Positions 12,401 through 23,700 of a stretch of 64,000 bases of DNA are shown here, piece by piece. The DNA lies in assembly GCA_964036155.1 (NCBI GenBank), contig OZ038423.1:56745249-56809248 (forward strand). Direction: 5' to 3'. Below the pieces are notes generated by a model. That model had not been told where the DNA came from, searched no databases, and worked only from the letters and a program-made list of their open reading frames with translations. This stretch comes from Diploscapter coronatus. Lineage: Eukaryota; Nematoda; Chromadorea; Rhabditida; Rhabditidae. Made by a program: the position numbers and the translations under genes. How positions within the stretch are numbered: position 1 is the stretch's first letter; every line of letters begins with the position of its first letter.

Positions 12401-15400
12401 CTGAATCCTGCATTTTCTCGGTTGGAACTGTACGAACTTCGGATTCCTTAAAAGACGCGAAAAATATTAAATTTGAGAAAATTCGACGAAAATCCCAATT
12501 TTACCTTATAAAGATTCTTCGGAACAATAGCCCGTATATCAAGCAGATTTTCGTAGAAGACCTTCGCTTCATCGTCGGGCCAAATCGACAAACCGCCTTC
12601 TTTCAGCGCACGGGAGAACTGGAAAAAATCATTGCCAAAGGTATTTGGAAAAACTAATTTCTATCATCTTTTTCAAAAAAAAAATGTTTCACAAGATCTC
12701 TATCAACGGTAGAAAATAAATAAGTTATTCTGCGCTTCTTAATAGACCAAATTGAAAAAAAACACAAGATAAAACTAGGTGCTCCTAGGTAGCGGGCTAG
12801 ATGAAAATAAAAGAAAAGACTAAAATACGTGCTTCACAAAAATATGATCATCGAATTCAAGAAAATCTAGTTGTTCAGTGTTCTCCCTCATATTTGAAAA
12901 ATTCAAAATCTATACCTCCAAATTAGCGCACTCAGTGTCCTCATCCTCGCTAGGCTCTTCATTCATCTGTACGATGTCCTGTCCCATAGCACCAGCCAAT
13001 TCAGCCATTTGTGCCTTAAATTTCTCATATTCCGTCTTTGCCTCCTCGAATGCAATCTTCTCTTCGTCACCGGCGTCTCCTGGAATTTTTCTTATTTTTT
13101 AAACTCACCTCTGTATTGCATATTGGAAGTTTGAAATATGTTTATTTTCTATAAGATCTGAAACCTATATATCGAAAGCAGAGATTTTCAAATTTGATGA
13201 TATTTTAGAATTCAAATAGCACTGAAAAATTCGCTAAAAATTTCCCCTTATAGAAAATTTGGAATCCTTTTTTCATTCAAAAGAGATATTTTTGAATTAT
13301 GATATTGAATACAAATTAGCGCTTAACCAGAAGATACAAAACTTGCGTGTTTAATATCAAATTTAAAGCTTGTCCCATTTTTTATTTGAAAAACCCCACC
13401 TCTGACTCTCTGCTGCCTCTTGACGATCTTGTGTGCCTTGTTCATTTTGACGCAGGCCTTTTCCATGGTTTTGACGAGGGCGTCGAAGTAATTATTGAAC
13501 AGGTCCGACACGTGTTTGATATCAGATTCAGAAAATTGGGGGTTCATAGGGAGGTCATCTGGAAAATAAGTTTTTAGATAAGTTTCGAAGAAGTTTCAAA
13601 AATGAATGAAACTTAAGTAGCAATTCTTTGGAGGTTTACAACTATGAAGTTTTATAAGTTTCAAAATCTCTTCGTAAACAGATTTGAATCGCAAATTATA
13701 GTGATTCACCAGGCCTTTTTATATCAAATTTCACATAAGCTTCGAAAGATTGGCATAAATAAGAAAGATAGCTGGGCTTTAGTCGACCCCTGATAAAAAT
13801 CTTCTATGTTTTAAAGTCGTCGTAGAATCATCTTTCAATAAATAAAAGTTGATGGAGCCTTACGTTTTTCCTTCAAATTATATGAGAATTCAAAAATGAA
13901 AATTCCCAAACTAGTACTAATCTGTACAGCCTCATTTTTAATCTCAAAGAAAAAATTAACACACAAATCCCTACCAGTGCTAACCGAAGCAGTCTCCGCA
14001 TTCGAATCTGCCGGTTTGGGAACTATCCTTGCGATGTGCCATCCGATCGATCTGCACATGAAGCTGATCAACGGAACGTTGTTGAATTCGGTTTTGTCCA
14101 TCAGGCAGAGATAGGCTAGAGCGCTCCCAAGGACCTGAGTTATTTATTTAGGTTTTTACTTTTCAATGTTTTATTTCAAGAATTCCTATAAATCGCATAT
14201 TTCAGCGAAATTTGGATGAGTTGTAAAATATGATCGTATTTGGATAAGCTACAAGAAATTGATAAAATGACTAATTCTGATGAAACTGCGATAAATAACA
14301 GATACCAAACCAAAATAGTTTTAACAAGCTTCAAAAATACACCAAAGATTGCATTTTGAAGCGATTTTAACTAATCACAAGCAACTTGAGCTTATCAAAA
14401 TAAAAAATAGCACAATTTTAAATTTTCATAAAACACTTTTCAAGGATCTTGATTTTTTCTAAGAATCTTTTTCGGAATAAAAACAAGATCCACCTGCATT
14501 CCCTCTCTGGAAAATACGCCGCACAGAATGCACTCTGCCAGAAATCTGAAAAAAGATTTTTTAAATAAAATGAAAAATAAGAAAAAACCTCAAATCAATC
14601 TTCAATTTGGCAGGATTCGCGATTTTGTCGGACTTCTTCTGTGGCAGGTTTTTCTTCATTTCAGCTAAGAGCAGTTCGGAAAATGAGGCATATCTGCAAC
14701 AAATCGCCACGCAGAGCTGAGTCACCGAGGGCACTTCAGAGTTCTTGATTTTCGTCTCGGCGATCGCCTAAAAATTTCATTGAACAAAAGAATACTAACA
14801 ATGAAAAGTAAAAGATCGAAATGTGTAAATTTCCTGAAACACACTTGCAATATATCAAAGATAGGATTTTAGGTTTTGAATAAAATTTTTGGGTCGAAAA
14901 ATATAACTCATTAAAAAATATAGCATTGAATTTAATGAATTTTCTAAGCATTTAAAAAACCACCTGCGACATTTCCTCGATGAACTTGGACAGATTGACC
15001 TTGGAGAGATCGTCGATTAGACTTGGGACGACTGGGGCTGGAATTTTTTCTCAAACAAATTATTTTTTTTTAAATTTACTCGACAAAGTCTTAAGCTTCT
15101 TCATGAAGGCGGTCGTCTTTTTCAAAGCCGAGTCGAGGCCTTTCACGGAAATCTCATTCTTTTTGGCTTCTTCAAGTTGGTTGCGATGATCGTCCTGGAA
15201 AGAATAAAGAAAAGTTTTGTTCGATTTTAAGAAGATCGAGATTTTTTGAACATAGTTATTTCAGAAATATTAGTTTTTTTTTCAAATTAAACAAAATTTA
15301 ACATTTCTGACACATGAATTGAGTTTTTAAATCAAATTAAATTCTCACGTAAATCTTGGATCGCTGTTTGAGATCATCCAACCAATGCTGTTCGACGTCT

Positions 15401-15411
15401 TTGATCACCAT
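6469..15411 (-). CDS. smg-3: UPF2 / SMG-3, nonsense-mediated mRNA decay scaffold
   Basis: Twenty-nine exons run from 15411 (MVIKDVEQHW) to TGA at 6469 and encode 1,087 residues in unbroken phase. UPF2 bridges UPF1 and UPF3 in nonsense-mediated decay. Landmarks are DSALKKTTAFMKKLKT before MIF4G-1, ARKFYENL-like AKVFYENLLDIRAIVP (about residue 335), FYARLICSLNNVMPDV in MIF4G-2, FLGEL-like YLGELYNY and MDYFITYFQRYYWMKR in MIF4G-3, the acidic stretch DVEDEDEPE, then DEDFIREFDKM and MIRGKGNK of the UPF1-binding region, ending KRRRGGHS. All have direct human UPF2 counterparts. The intron at 7021-7103 uses a GC donor (AAG|GCAAG); no GT donor there keeps frame. The protein ends shortly after the UPF1-binding region, as in other UPF2 proteins. 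Confidence 0.96.
7021..7103 (-). other. smg-3: GC-AG intron in smg-3
   Basis: Read on the minus strand, exon 27 ends AATAAG and the intron begins GCAAGACTTG and ends TTTTTTCAG. AG|GCAAG is the usual strong form of GC donor. The join is phase 0 and links MIRGKGNK to PALKKVELDNEKL. Reading through gives a stop after about 20 codons. Confidence 0.85.
11545..11561. repeat. Short (AT)n microsatellite in a smg-3 intron
   Basis: About eight uninterrupted AT dinucleotides lie in the intron between exons 13 and 14 of smg-3. Confidence 0.8.
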
Positions 15412-16239
15412 TTTTGACAAATCGAAAACAAAATTTTTTTTAAAATAAATCCGAAAAAATAATAACGAGGGTTGCAAATTTTGCACACGATTGGACACGC
15501 ATCTATAAATTTTGCAATGAATTATCGCGGTCGATTTTCTTCATCTATCCTTCAATACACGAAGAGTTTTTAAAATTCGTCATCGCGTACAAAATTTGCA
15601 ACCCTGATAATAACAAGTTATTTTCCGAAAAATGACCTGTTTATCATTTTGAATGAAGGAGGTTATTGAAATCTAAAAGGTATTCACAAAGTCACTAGAC
15701 TTTTCGATCAAAATCGGAAAAATAACAAATCGGCCAGAAAATTTATTCTTTACAAAAATTACAAATGATTTTACAAAGAAAACGATGAAATAAGCTTGGG
15801 ATTTCATAAAGCTCTTATGGGGTTTAGATTCCTCGCTAGTTTTTGAGAATAGGAATGTTTCATGAAAGCGAATTACGGATCGACAACCTTTGAAGAAGAT
15901 TCTTGATGGGAAATTTTTATTTTTGATTCCTTAAAAATTAGTTTTGCCAATCAAGAATCATTGACTAGAGAAAAACTTACGATACAATTTTCACTTTAAA
16001 AATCGACAAATTTTTAGAAAGAATAATTATTGAATTATGCCCTATTTTGAACAATGAACTCTAACTTTTTTACAAAGATAGCGAATTTCTTGCACGTGCA
16101 CCTATAAAAATTAGAATACGGTCTGTGTGAGCCTTACAAAAATGTGTGCAATAGTTAGATAATTTAATACAATTACCTCCACTCGAGTTACTTGGTCAAT
16201 TAAATGGGAAGATAATTAGCCGGCTAATTACCCTTGCAG
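15412..16239. other. Intergenic region upstream of smg-3, downstream of unc-119
   Basis: This 828-bp interval holds the smg-3 promoter side and the unc-119 3'UTR. A hAT-like MITE sits at 15467-15606, starting only 55 bp upstream of the smg-3 start codon. The rest is AT-rich without recognisable genes. Confidence 0.5.
15467..15606. mobile_element. hAT-like MITE, 140 bp, with 8-bp target-site duplication
   Basis: The termini are imperfect inverted repeats of about 24 bp. The left end reads AGGGTTGCAAATTTTGCACA and the complement of the right end reads AGGGTTGCAAATTTTGTACG. Perfect direct repeats ATAATAAC flank the element at 15459-15466 and 15607-15614. An 8-bp duplication and an AGGG/CAGGG-type terminus are hallmarks of the hAT superfamily. 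There is no coding capacity, so movement would need a transposase in trans. Confidence 0.82.
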
Positions 16240-17735
16240 CTATCCGTCGTAAGCGTAGTCCGCCTTGTTATGCATGATCAGTTTATCTTCGACGAAATAG
16301 AAGCTATCCGAGCGAGTTTCGTAGGGGCAAGCGATGATTTCCTCCACTGTAATTATAAATAGTTTGGGTAATTAGGTGTGATAATTAGCTCTATAACCTT
16401 TTTGTAAATCAATTGAAAAGTAATAAGAAAATAAAGGGTAACTAAGTCGATAATTAAAGGGTGGTCAAGCATTAGACTATTGCCTAACTAACTCACTTAG
16501 TTGCGGATTTAGTTGGGGGAACTCGTAAATGTGCTCGCACGTGTTGCGTGAATTCGGCATGCAAAATCCGAACTCAAAGTCGAAACTCTTCAAGAGCTTA
16601 TCCTGAAAATTAAAATTTCGAATAAGAAAATTATAAATCTTTAAACAATTACAAATTTTTCAAAAGAAAAATTCAAACCTTAAAAAAGTGTCTCTCCAGC
16701 ATTCGGAATTTGTTGACGGGTTGTGAGCCGACCATGAACTCGACCGTAGCGCCGACGTGCTTCAATCTGGAAACCTCGAATTTGTCAAAATTCTAAAGAA
16801 ATTTCAGTATTCAGCGTTTTTTCAAAATCGAAAATTCTACAAAAGTGGATATTTTCAGAGAAATTATCTTCTATTTTTCCCGAAAATAAAAAAACCGAAC
16901 ATCTACAATGTTTTCTTACTTTAAAAACTCCGGCGAGAATCTGTATCTGACATATCTGGCAGGTTCCGTGACAGGCTCCTCTTGTGGTTGACCGCCGATT
17001 TCCTCTGAATGTTTTGAATTTTCAAAAATCGATTTTTCAAGAATCTACCAGGCGGCTTTTCGATCTCGAATAGAACCTGGTCCGTGTCCAAATCGCGAAT
17101 TTTAAATCGGGTGAATTCGATTTCATAGACATTGTCGGACGGCTTGCAGAGGTAGTCTTAAAAAATTTGTTTACAATATTTTCAATTTGTATCATAGTTC
17201 TGAACCCCACAATATAAAAGAGTCCAGAAAAAATCTTACCTTTTTTTACATTTTTTGTCACTTTTACTATAGCTCAAAACATAAGAAGTTAAAAAAAGTC
17301 AACCTTTCCTGCAATAACCCGTAAATCGACTCGCAGAAAAAGTAGCACAGCGTTTCGAGAGGAAGATACGAGATCCTCTTTTCCTCTCGACATATGTCAT
17401 ACTATTTTCTCTGCGGGTCGAGTTTTGAGGAGATGGAAAAAAATTGTGAAAATTAAAAGAGAAAATCCAGATGCTAGAAAAATTCGACCTTGCGTAATAG
17501 TGGACAGTCGTTTGACGTCCTCCGGAGTGATGACGTCTTTTTGCAGAAGCTCCGCTTCTGAAACCGGCGTCAAATTCGCATTTCCCGAACGCGACGCCGC
17601 GGGGCGAGCCTCAGACTTCGTGGACGCCAGCTTTTCCGACTTTTTGATGAAAGACGAAATGGGTGGACTAGAAAATCTGCAAATAGTATATATTTTGAAA
17701 TATTCGTAAAAGCTACCAAAAGAAAGTAACTCCAT
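16240..17735 (-). CDS. unc-119: UNC-119, lipid-binding chaperone for myristoylated proteins
   Basis: Exons 17489-17735, 17049-17156, 16920-17004, 16679-16766, 16497-16602 and 16240-16346 give 246 residues (C. elegans about 219). The family folds as an immunoglobulin-like sandwich that extracts N-myristoylated cargo such as G-alpha and ciliary proteins. The core is very conserved: [69 protein letters not shown] and [36 protein letters not shown] matches the C. elegans N-terminal region. The first 20 residues ([13 protein letters not shown]...) are doubtful, because a good acceptor (ACTATTTGCAG) lies inside them, so the true first exon may be further upstream. Confidence 0.94.
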
Positions 17736-18239
17736 CAAAAATACTATGTTAGAAGTAAATCTGTCTTATAAAAGACGAACGAGGTAGACTAGAGGATCGG
17801 AGAAAAAAAGTTGAAACTATCGAAGAGTTTTGAAGAAAATATGCAAATGATTGGATCACTAAGGAAGCGGATAAGGAATGAAGTAGTAAAGTTGAAACCT
17901 AGAAGTATGTTTTTCAACTTCGATGATAATTCAAACTAACAATCATTTTAGAACAGCTCGAAGATGATATAGAAAACACGAAACCCATTGAAGATTTCTT
18001 AGTTTTGAAAGAGAATTCCAAGGAATGCGTTCATTCGTTCGGTTTGTTGATTTAGCGGTCCTTATGGAAAATGGTAAGAAAAACTCTAAAAGAACGCTTT
18101 TCACTGTAAATTCAGGTATCGAAAATCTTTAAAAAATCAAAATTTCTTTAAAATTTTCGATTAATCTCAAGAATTCGATAATTTTTGCGAAAACTCATTC
18201 AAAATTCCAGTCCAAACCGAACGTACTATGCATGCATTT

Positions 18240-18500
18240 GAGGGATGCGTCACCAAGCGGAAATAAGTGAGAGAAGGAAAGACGCAGAGACGAGAGAAAT
18301 AGCATAGCAAAATAATAGAGTAAGAGAAGCAAACGAGAAATAGCGCAGAAAAGCCATAGACAAAAAAGAAATAGAGAAAGATTCCTTTGCTGGAAGCCGA
18401 CTGGACTACAGCACATAAAAACCATAGCAACGAGAGATAGCATGGAAAAGCGGGAGGAAGAAGAAATAATGCAGCGAAATTTCCATAAGTGGAATAGAGC
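18240..18500. repeat. Cluster of degenerate GAGAAATAGC words
   Basis: Variants of GAGAAATAGCNN and GAGAGATAGCAT recur every 15-50 bp in purine-rich DNA. The complementary orientation (GCTATTTCTC) forms a similar cluster at 28850-29330. The spacing is irregular, so this is not a clean tandem repeat. Confidence 0.5.
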
Positions 18501-19062
18501 CTGCATCATACAAATCAAAGACTATTTTTCGAAGGTCGTTAAGTTCCTGGGCGAGTAAATTAAAAAAAAAAAGTAATTACATTTCGAAATCCTAAAGGAA
18601 ATTGAGGTTTTTGGTTGGATTTTCGGAGAAATGGAAAGATTTTTGGTGAGTTGAACTAAAGGGTTTAAAACTTGGGTAAAAATCTCATTTCATTATGAAA
18701 AGTTTGGAAAAAGTGGGTTGATATATCGAATTTGTGAAGATTAGCTAAAAGACGGTTTGTAAACGACGTAATGACGAAACGAAAAATGACAAAACGCAAT
18801 GGAAACTGATGGCAACCTGAATTAGTAACACGTACTCATGAGGGAAATAGTATAGGGTAGGGATAGGGTCTCTTTCCCGATTTCTTCTGATGACTACGTG
18901 GCTATATGCTACCTTTCCAAATTTTCATCAATTTCTATCGTGTTCCGCCAAATACAAGTTGCCGCTAAAAATATAGGGTACTGACACTCAAAAATTAGAG
19001 ATTGGGGGATGGTTATCAACAGGGCTTATCTCCTCTCTTACCGACACTTAAGAGATGTCAAA

Positions 19063-19075
19063 GTTACTAGGCAAC
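19063..19075. promoter_or_regulatory. Imperfect X-box (RFX/DAF-19 type)
   Basis: GTTACTAGGCAAC has a perfect right half-site (GGCAAC) and a near-perfect left one, with a centre one base shorter than the canonical 14-bp X-box. It is about 1.3 kb upstream of unc-119. A chance match is quite possible. Confidence 0.25.
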
Positions 19076-20706
19076 ATGCGGCAAAAATAACATACTTTCC
19101 TCGAAGAAAGTTTTGGAAGTTTCGCAATTGCAAAAATGTGTTTTCGGTGAAATTTTTGCAATTTCGATAAAAAATAGAACAAATCTTTTCTTTCGAAACA
19201 ACAATTCATCAGTGTTTTTTTTTTTTTTTTTAAATGCCCTCAAAATTAAAAAAGTCCGAAATTTTCAATTTTTCGAGAAAAAAAAAAATATTCATTCAAA
19301 AAGAGGCTACTCGACCGAAGTATGAAAAGGATGAATTGGTAGGACACTCGAGGGGCTTCAAATAGTGCAACTTGAAACTCGAACATCCTTTTTCTTTCTT
19401 TTCCCCTTCACTTTCATTTTCAGCACTTTAGCCAAGTTGATGAAAATAGTGTTGATAAATGGGTGAAATTACTGACCGCAAAAGTTTCAGCAAACATTAA
19501 TTTGTTAGGCTTCAAGAATATTCGGAACTTTAGGAGAAAATCTGACCTTTAGTAGCGGATAAATTCCAGAAAATAACCTATTTTAGTGGAGGAATTATTT
19601 AGGGGGGAGGGGAATAAATAAAATGAAAATGTTTGGTTTAGGTTTCAAAAATACGCTAATGTTTAACGAATCTTCTAAAATCGTCCAATATCGATGGGTA
19701 GGGAATTTTTGAAAAACCAAGAACAATCGAATTCGCAATATAGCCCCGTGATAGTACATTTTCAAAACAAGCTCTTATCAACAGATCGAATAAAAACAGA
19801 AAAGCATTGTAAAAATCGAATTGAAGCGCGAAAATAAAACAAATTAAAGTTTCAAATATTTCATGGCTTCAAACCACGTAATTTAAAAATCAAACTAAAT
19901 AAATTATTTCATCATTTATTTATTCATAATAATTTCATTATTTCACGAAAATTAGAAAAAATATACACCTCGTTTAATATTTTTCAACGAAAATATCGAG
20001 ATCTAACAAATATGAAATCAAGTTGTACCGAAATGATATTCCTCGAGACAAATACAAGCAATAGTGCTTCTTTCAGACTTCAAAAGTATCCAAGACAGTT
20101 TTAATCCCCTATTCTTTGTCATTATGGTTTTACAAGTCTTAAGACGGATGATAGCTGCCATAAGGCACGCTCCTTTTATTGGTGGGCTGGATTTACAAGT
20201 ACCTATGACCGCGTAAAAGGTAGTAAATGCAAATGGAATAAACGAAATGGTACAAAAACACTGAAATTTCTACTGCTTTGAGAAAAAAGAACGGAAATCG
20301 AACAAAAAATTCTAGAAAAAAATCGTACTCATAAAATTTGACATGATCAATATTCTCCAAAATAGCAATCGGAAATTTTCACTTTGAACTACTTTGTAAT
20401 TTTTACAATTTTCGTTTTTTCCTCTCAAAACAATGAAATAATCGAATTAGTGTTGGGCAATTCGATTTTCACCTTTCGATTTTCACGAATTTGACGTTGA
20501 ACTGGCTAATCATAAATATACACGACTTTAGGATTGAAGAAAATACTAAGGAGATGAGGAAAAATGAACGAGTCCTGTATTTTGCAAGTATTCTGCGGAA
20601 CTTCTTGGATAGTTGATAGGGTTTGTTTTGGAAAGAGGAAAAACTGGTGAGTTTTCCAAGAATTTCGAAAAGCGGTACATTTTGCAGGATATTTGAAATT
20701 GACTTA

Positions 20707-23700
20707 CTAGAAGAACGATGCGAACACGAAACGAACGCAGCCGATTTCGACGACCGAACCGTGACGAAGGCGAGCTGGCTGATCCAGGGCTGCGAGTTTT
20801 CTCAAATTTAAATAACTTAAATTTGATCTTTGTCTTTCATTTTTGGCCGACATCTGGCAAGTAATTAGACAAAGCTTTTACTCAACGGATAAATACATTT
20901 CATCAAAATTATTTCAATTTTGACTTACAAAAACCTCGGTTAAGCGATTAGAAAGAACATTTACATTGCGAAAAACCAAATTTCGTGAAACATATCTTAA
21001 CTTTGAAACTTGTTAGAAGAAAAAAATAATAAAATAAACAATCACCTTATTGTCTTGGCGCACTTGCACAATTCACCTTCTTTGGGTCCCGCCCAGATTC
21101 TGCCCGCTCGCCCATACAGCACTCCATCAACCATGCCGGCGCCGTTACCGAAGTCCAACTCGAAGTGGGTCGTCATCTGAAAAGTTTATTATTATCAGGA
21201 ATAAATCAAAATTAGCGGCTTAAAAACATCGCAAAATTAGATCCTTCAAATTTTTGCTTTTAACTAGTTTTCCCTAGAGAATGTGCTCTTATCAAGATAA
21301 AATTCTAAATTATTTGCTTGAAGAAATAAGCTTGTTATATATATTTTTTTTCAAATTCTACATTCTTTTAAAAAATATTGCTCTCCATCAAGATAAAAAT
21401 TGTTCTTAAAAAATAAAATGATCACCTTATCAAAGATGAGAGTAGCGCAGAGATTCGTCAGAGAGAAGCATGGAGAAGCGCAATAATCCGAAAGTCGGAT
21501 GTCGACTCGGTCCGATAGGCCTGAATTTTGAAAATTGTCTTCAAAAAATTGAAATAAAAAAAAGTTTCAAAGGATGTAGAACAAACTCTAAAAAAAAACT
21601 AAAATATTAAATCTGGGATTTTTAAAAATAATATTTTTGAAAAAAGATTTTAAAAAATACCCAATTTGAGAACGGGCCTCTGAATGGCGATCGGTCTGTA
21701 TTGACGGCCCTCCGCTTTCAAAACAGCCATTATGAAACGAGACGGCATGAAGTTCCCTGAAAATAATTATTTTTCAAATAAATTTTTATCTAAGATGGAA
21801 CTAGAATATTGAAAATGAGCAAATTAAAAATTATAGATTTTTTTAAAACTTGTGTTGATAGCTTTGAAATCTACTTTTTAAAGTTATAAAAAAAACTCAC
21901 TCGGCTCAAAAACGGTGTTGAAGGATCCGAATCTGGTGGCGACGTTCTTCTTCTGGAAGTGAGTCGTCGAAAATTTGGCCGCCGAGATTTTCGCCAGTTT
22001 CTCCGTCCTGCTTCTCGTGTTCATGATCGATTTTTCCGGAACTGAGATTTTGAAATTAAAAAAAAATCAATTTTTAGCTAATTTTATGAGAAATTTATTT
22101 CCTTGGAAAATTGACATTTCGAAAAATTCTTTCAAGATCTTAATTTTTAATTTTATTTTAAAAATCCACCTTTCTCATTCTCCTCACTCTTTTCTATCTC
22201 CGCCTTTTCCTTGCTCTCTTCTTCTTCGGGTTCCTCGTATTCTTCATCCAATCCAGTCGAGGAGACTACAGTAGCGACGACGTCACTTCCAGACGCTCCA
22301 GACGTCATCGTCACGTCGTCTGGCTTCTTCTCCTGGACGTCGTCCGAGGATTCTGGAGGCTGCACATCGGCTGGCTGCAGGTTGTCTTCCATTTTCTCGG
22401 ACTTCTTTTCCCCTGCTCCCTTCAGAGTTTCGATCGCTTGGAGGAATGATCTGCAAATGGGATACTATAGATTTTACCTTCGGATTACTGTAATTAAAAA
22501 TGAGATACTGTAGGTTGTACCTTTAGATAATCGTAAGTTTAGTTTTTTCGAAAATGATTGATTCATAACATATAAGAAATGTAGCTTTTAAATTTCAATC
22601 CTTGAAACTTATCATTTTTTATAATATAAAAGAATCAAATTCGTAAAATATAGAAATCTTACTCCTGTTCATCCTTAGTGACGATCCTTCTCCTTCTCTT
22701 GGGTGCGGGATCCCATCTTCTGACGTAGAGTTGCTTTATGGTCGGATGGATCTCCGCGGTCAGGCCCTGTTCCAGGTATTGCCATGCACGAGGTCGGTCT
22801 CGTTTCCGGATAGACGTCAGAATTTTGGCCTGAAAAATTCTAATTGAAATAAATTTTCACTTTTTCCATATTTTATGAGGGACGAACAATAATGACATTA
22901 ATCACTATAAACAAGCCGAAAATTTCGGCCCGCAACATTTTTAAAAACTCAAACTCAGGCCGGGCCGTTAGAACCCTGTATATAAATTTCCGACTTTGAC
23001 CTTTTTGAAGTCTACAAACCTATCAAATTTACAAAACTGTTTTTGTTAGAAATGAATCAGTTTCACTATAATACTAACAACTCTACAAATTTTCCATTTT
23101 GAAGACTTTTTGAAGCATATCAAATGCATAGTATTGTTTTCAAAGTTGCTTATTGCTGCAGATTTCATTTACGAAGTGAATTGATCATTCTTTTTTACAA
23201 ATTTTGAGTTTTAAAATAATTTTGAAACTTATAAAACTTTTTAAATCCCACCGATGCCTTTTCCTCTTGTTCTTCCTCCTCCTTCACTTCTCCATCCATT
23301 TTCGCATCTTCCTTCTTTTCCTGTTCATTTTCGGCCTCTTGTTTCAGATTGTTGTTGGCTTTCTTCGCCGCGCTCTTCCTGTTGTCGATGAGTTTCTTGA
23401 AGAAACCAGACATGACAATGACAGGATCGAGGGGGCCTCTGAAAAAAATTCTCTGAAGTCGATTTTTTAAAATTCCTTTTCCCAATTTTAATAATGAGAT
23501 GCTTCCTGTTAAAAATCGAACATTTTGATTTGGTCTTAAAACTATGATTTATATATATTTTTTTAAAAATATTTTACCTGCCGTACTTATCCCAGAGCCC
23601 AGCCCGTTCAGTAGCCGACTCAGTCTTGACGAGTTTGTGATCCTGAAATGAAAATTGGTTTCATCCCCAAAGGAAGCCTGTATCCGGATCTACGAAACTC

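Larger units (their letters stand above)
17736..20706. other. 3-kb intergenic region upstream of unc-119
   Basis: No convincing gene was found on either strand. The region holds a cluster of degenerate GAAATAGC-type words (18240-18500), an imperfect X-box (19063-19075) and a T16-like tract near 19205. It should include the unc-119 promoter and the 3'UTR of the PHF12-like gene. Open frames at 18167-18518 (-) and 20623-20811 (+) have no domain-like content, and the latter is antisense to the last PHF12 exon. Confidence 0.45.

Noticed and set aside
17284..17709. Long plus-strand open frame opposite unc-119
   Set aside because: It is the antisense of the GC-rich first unc-119 exon and shows no recognisable protein.
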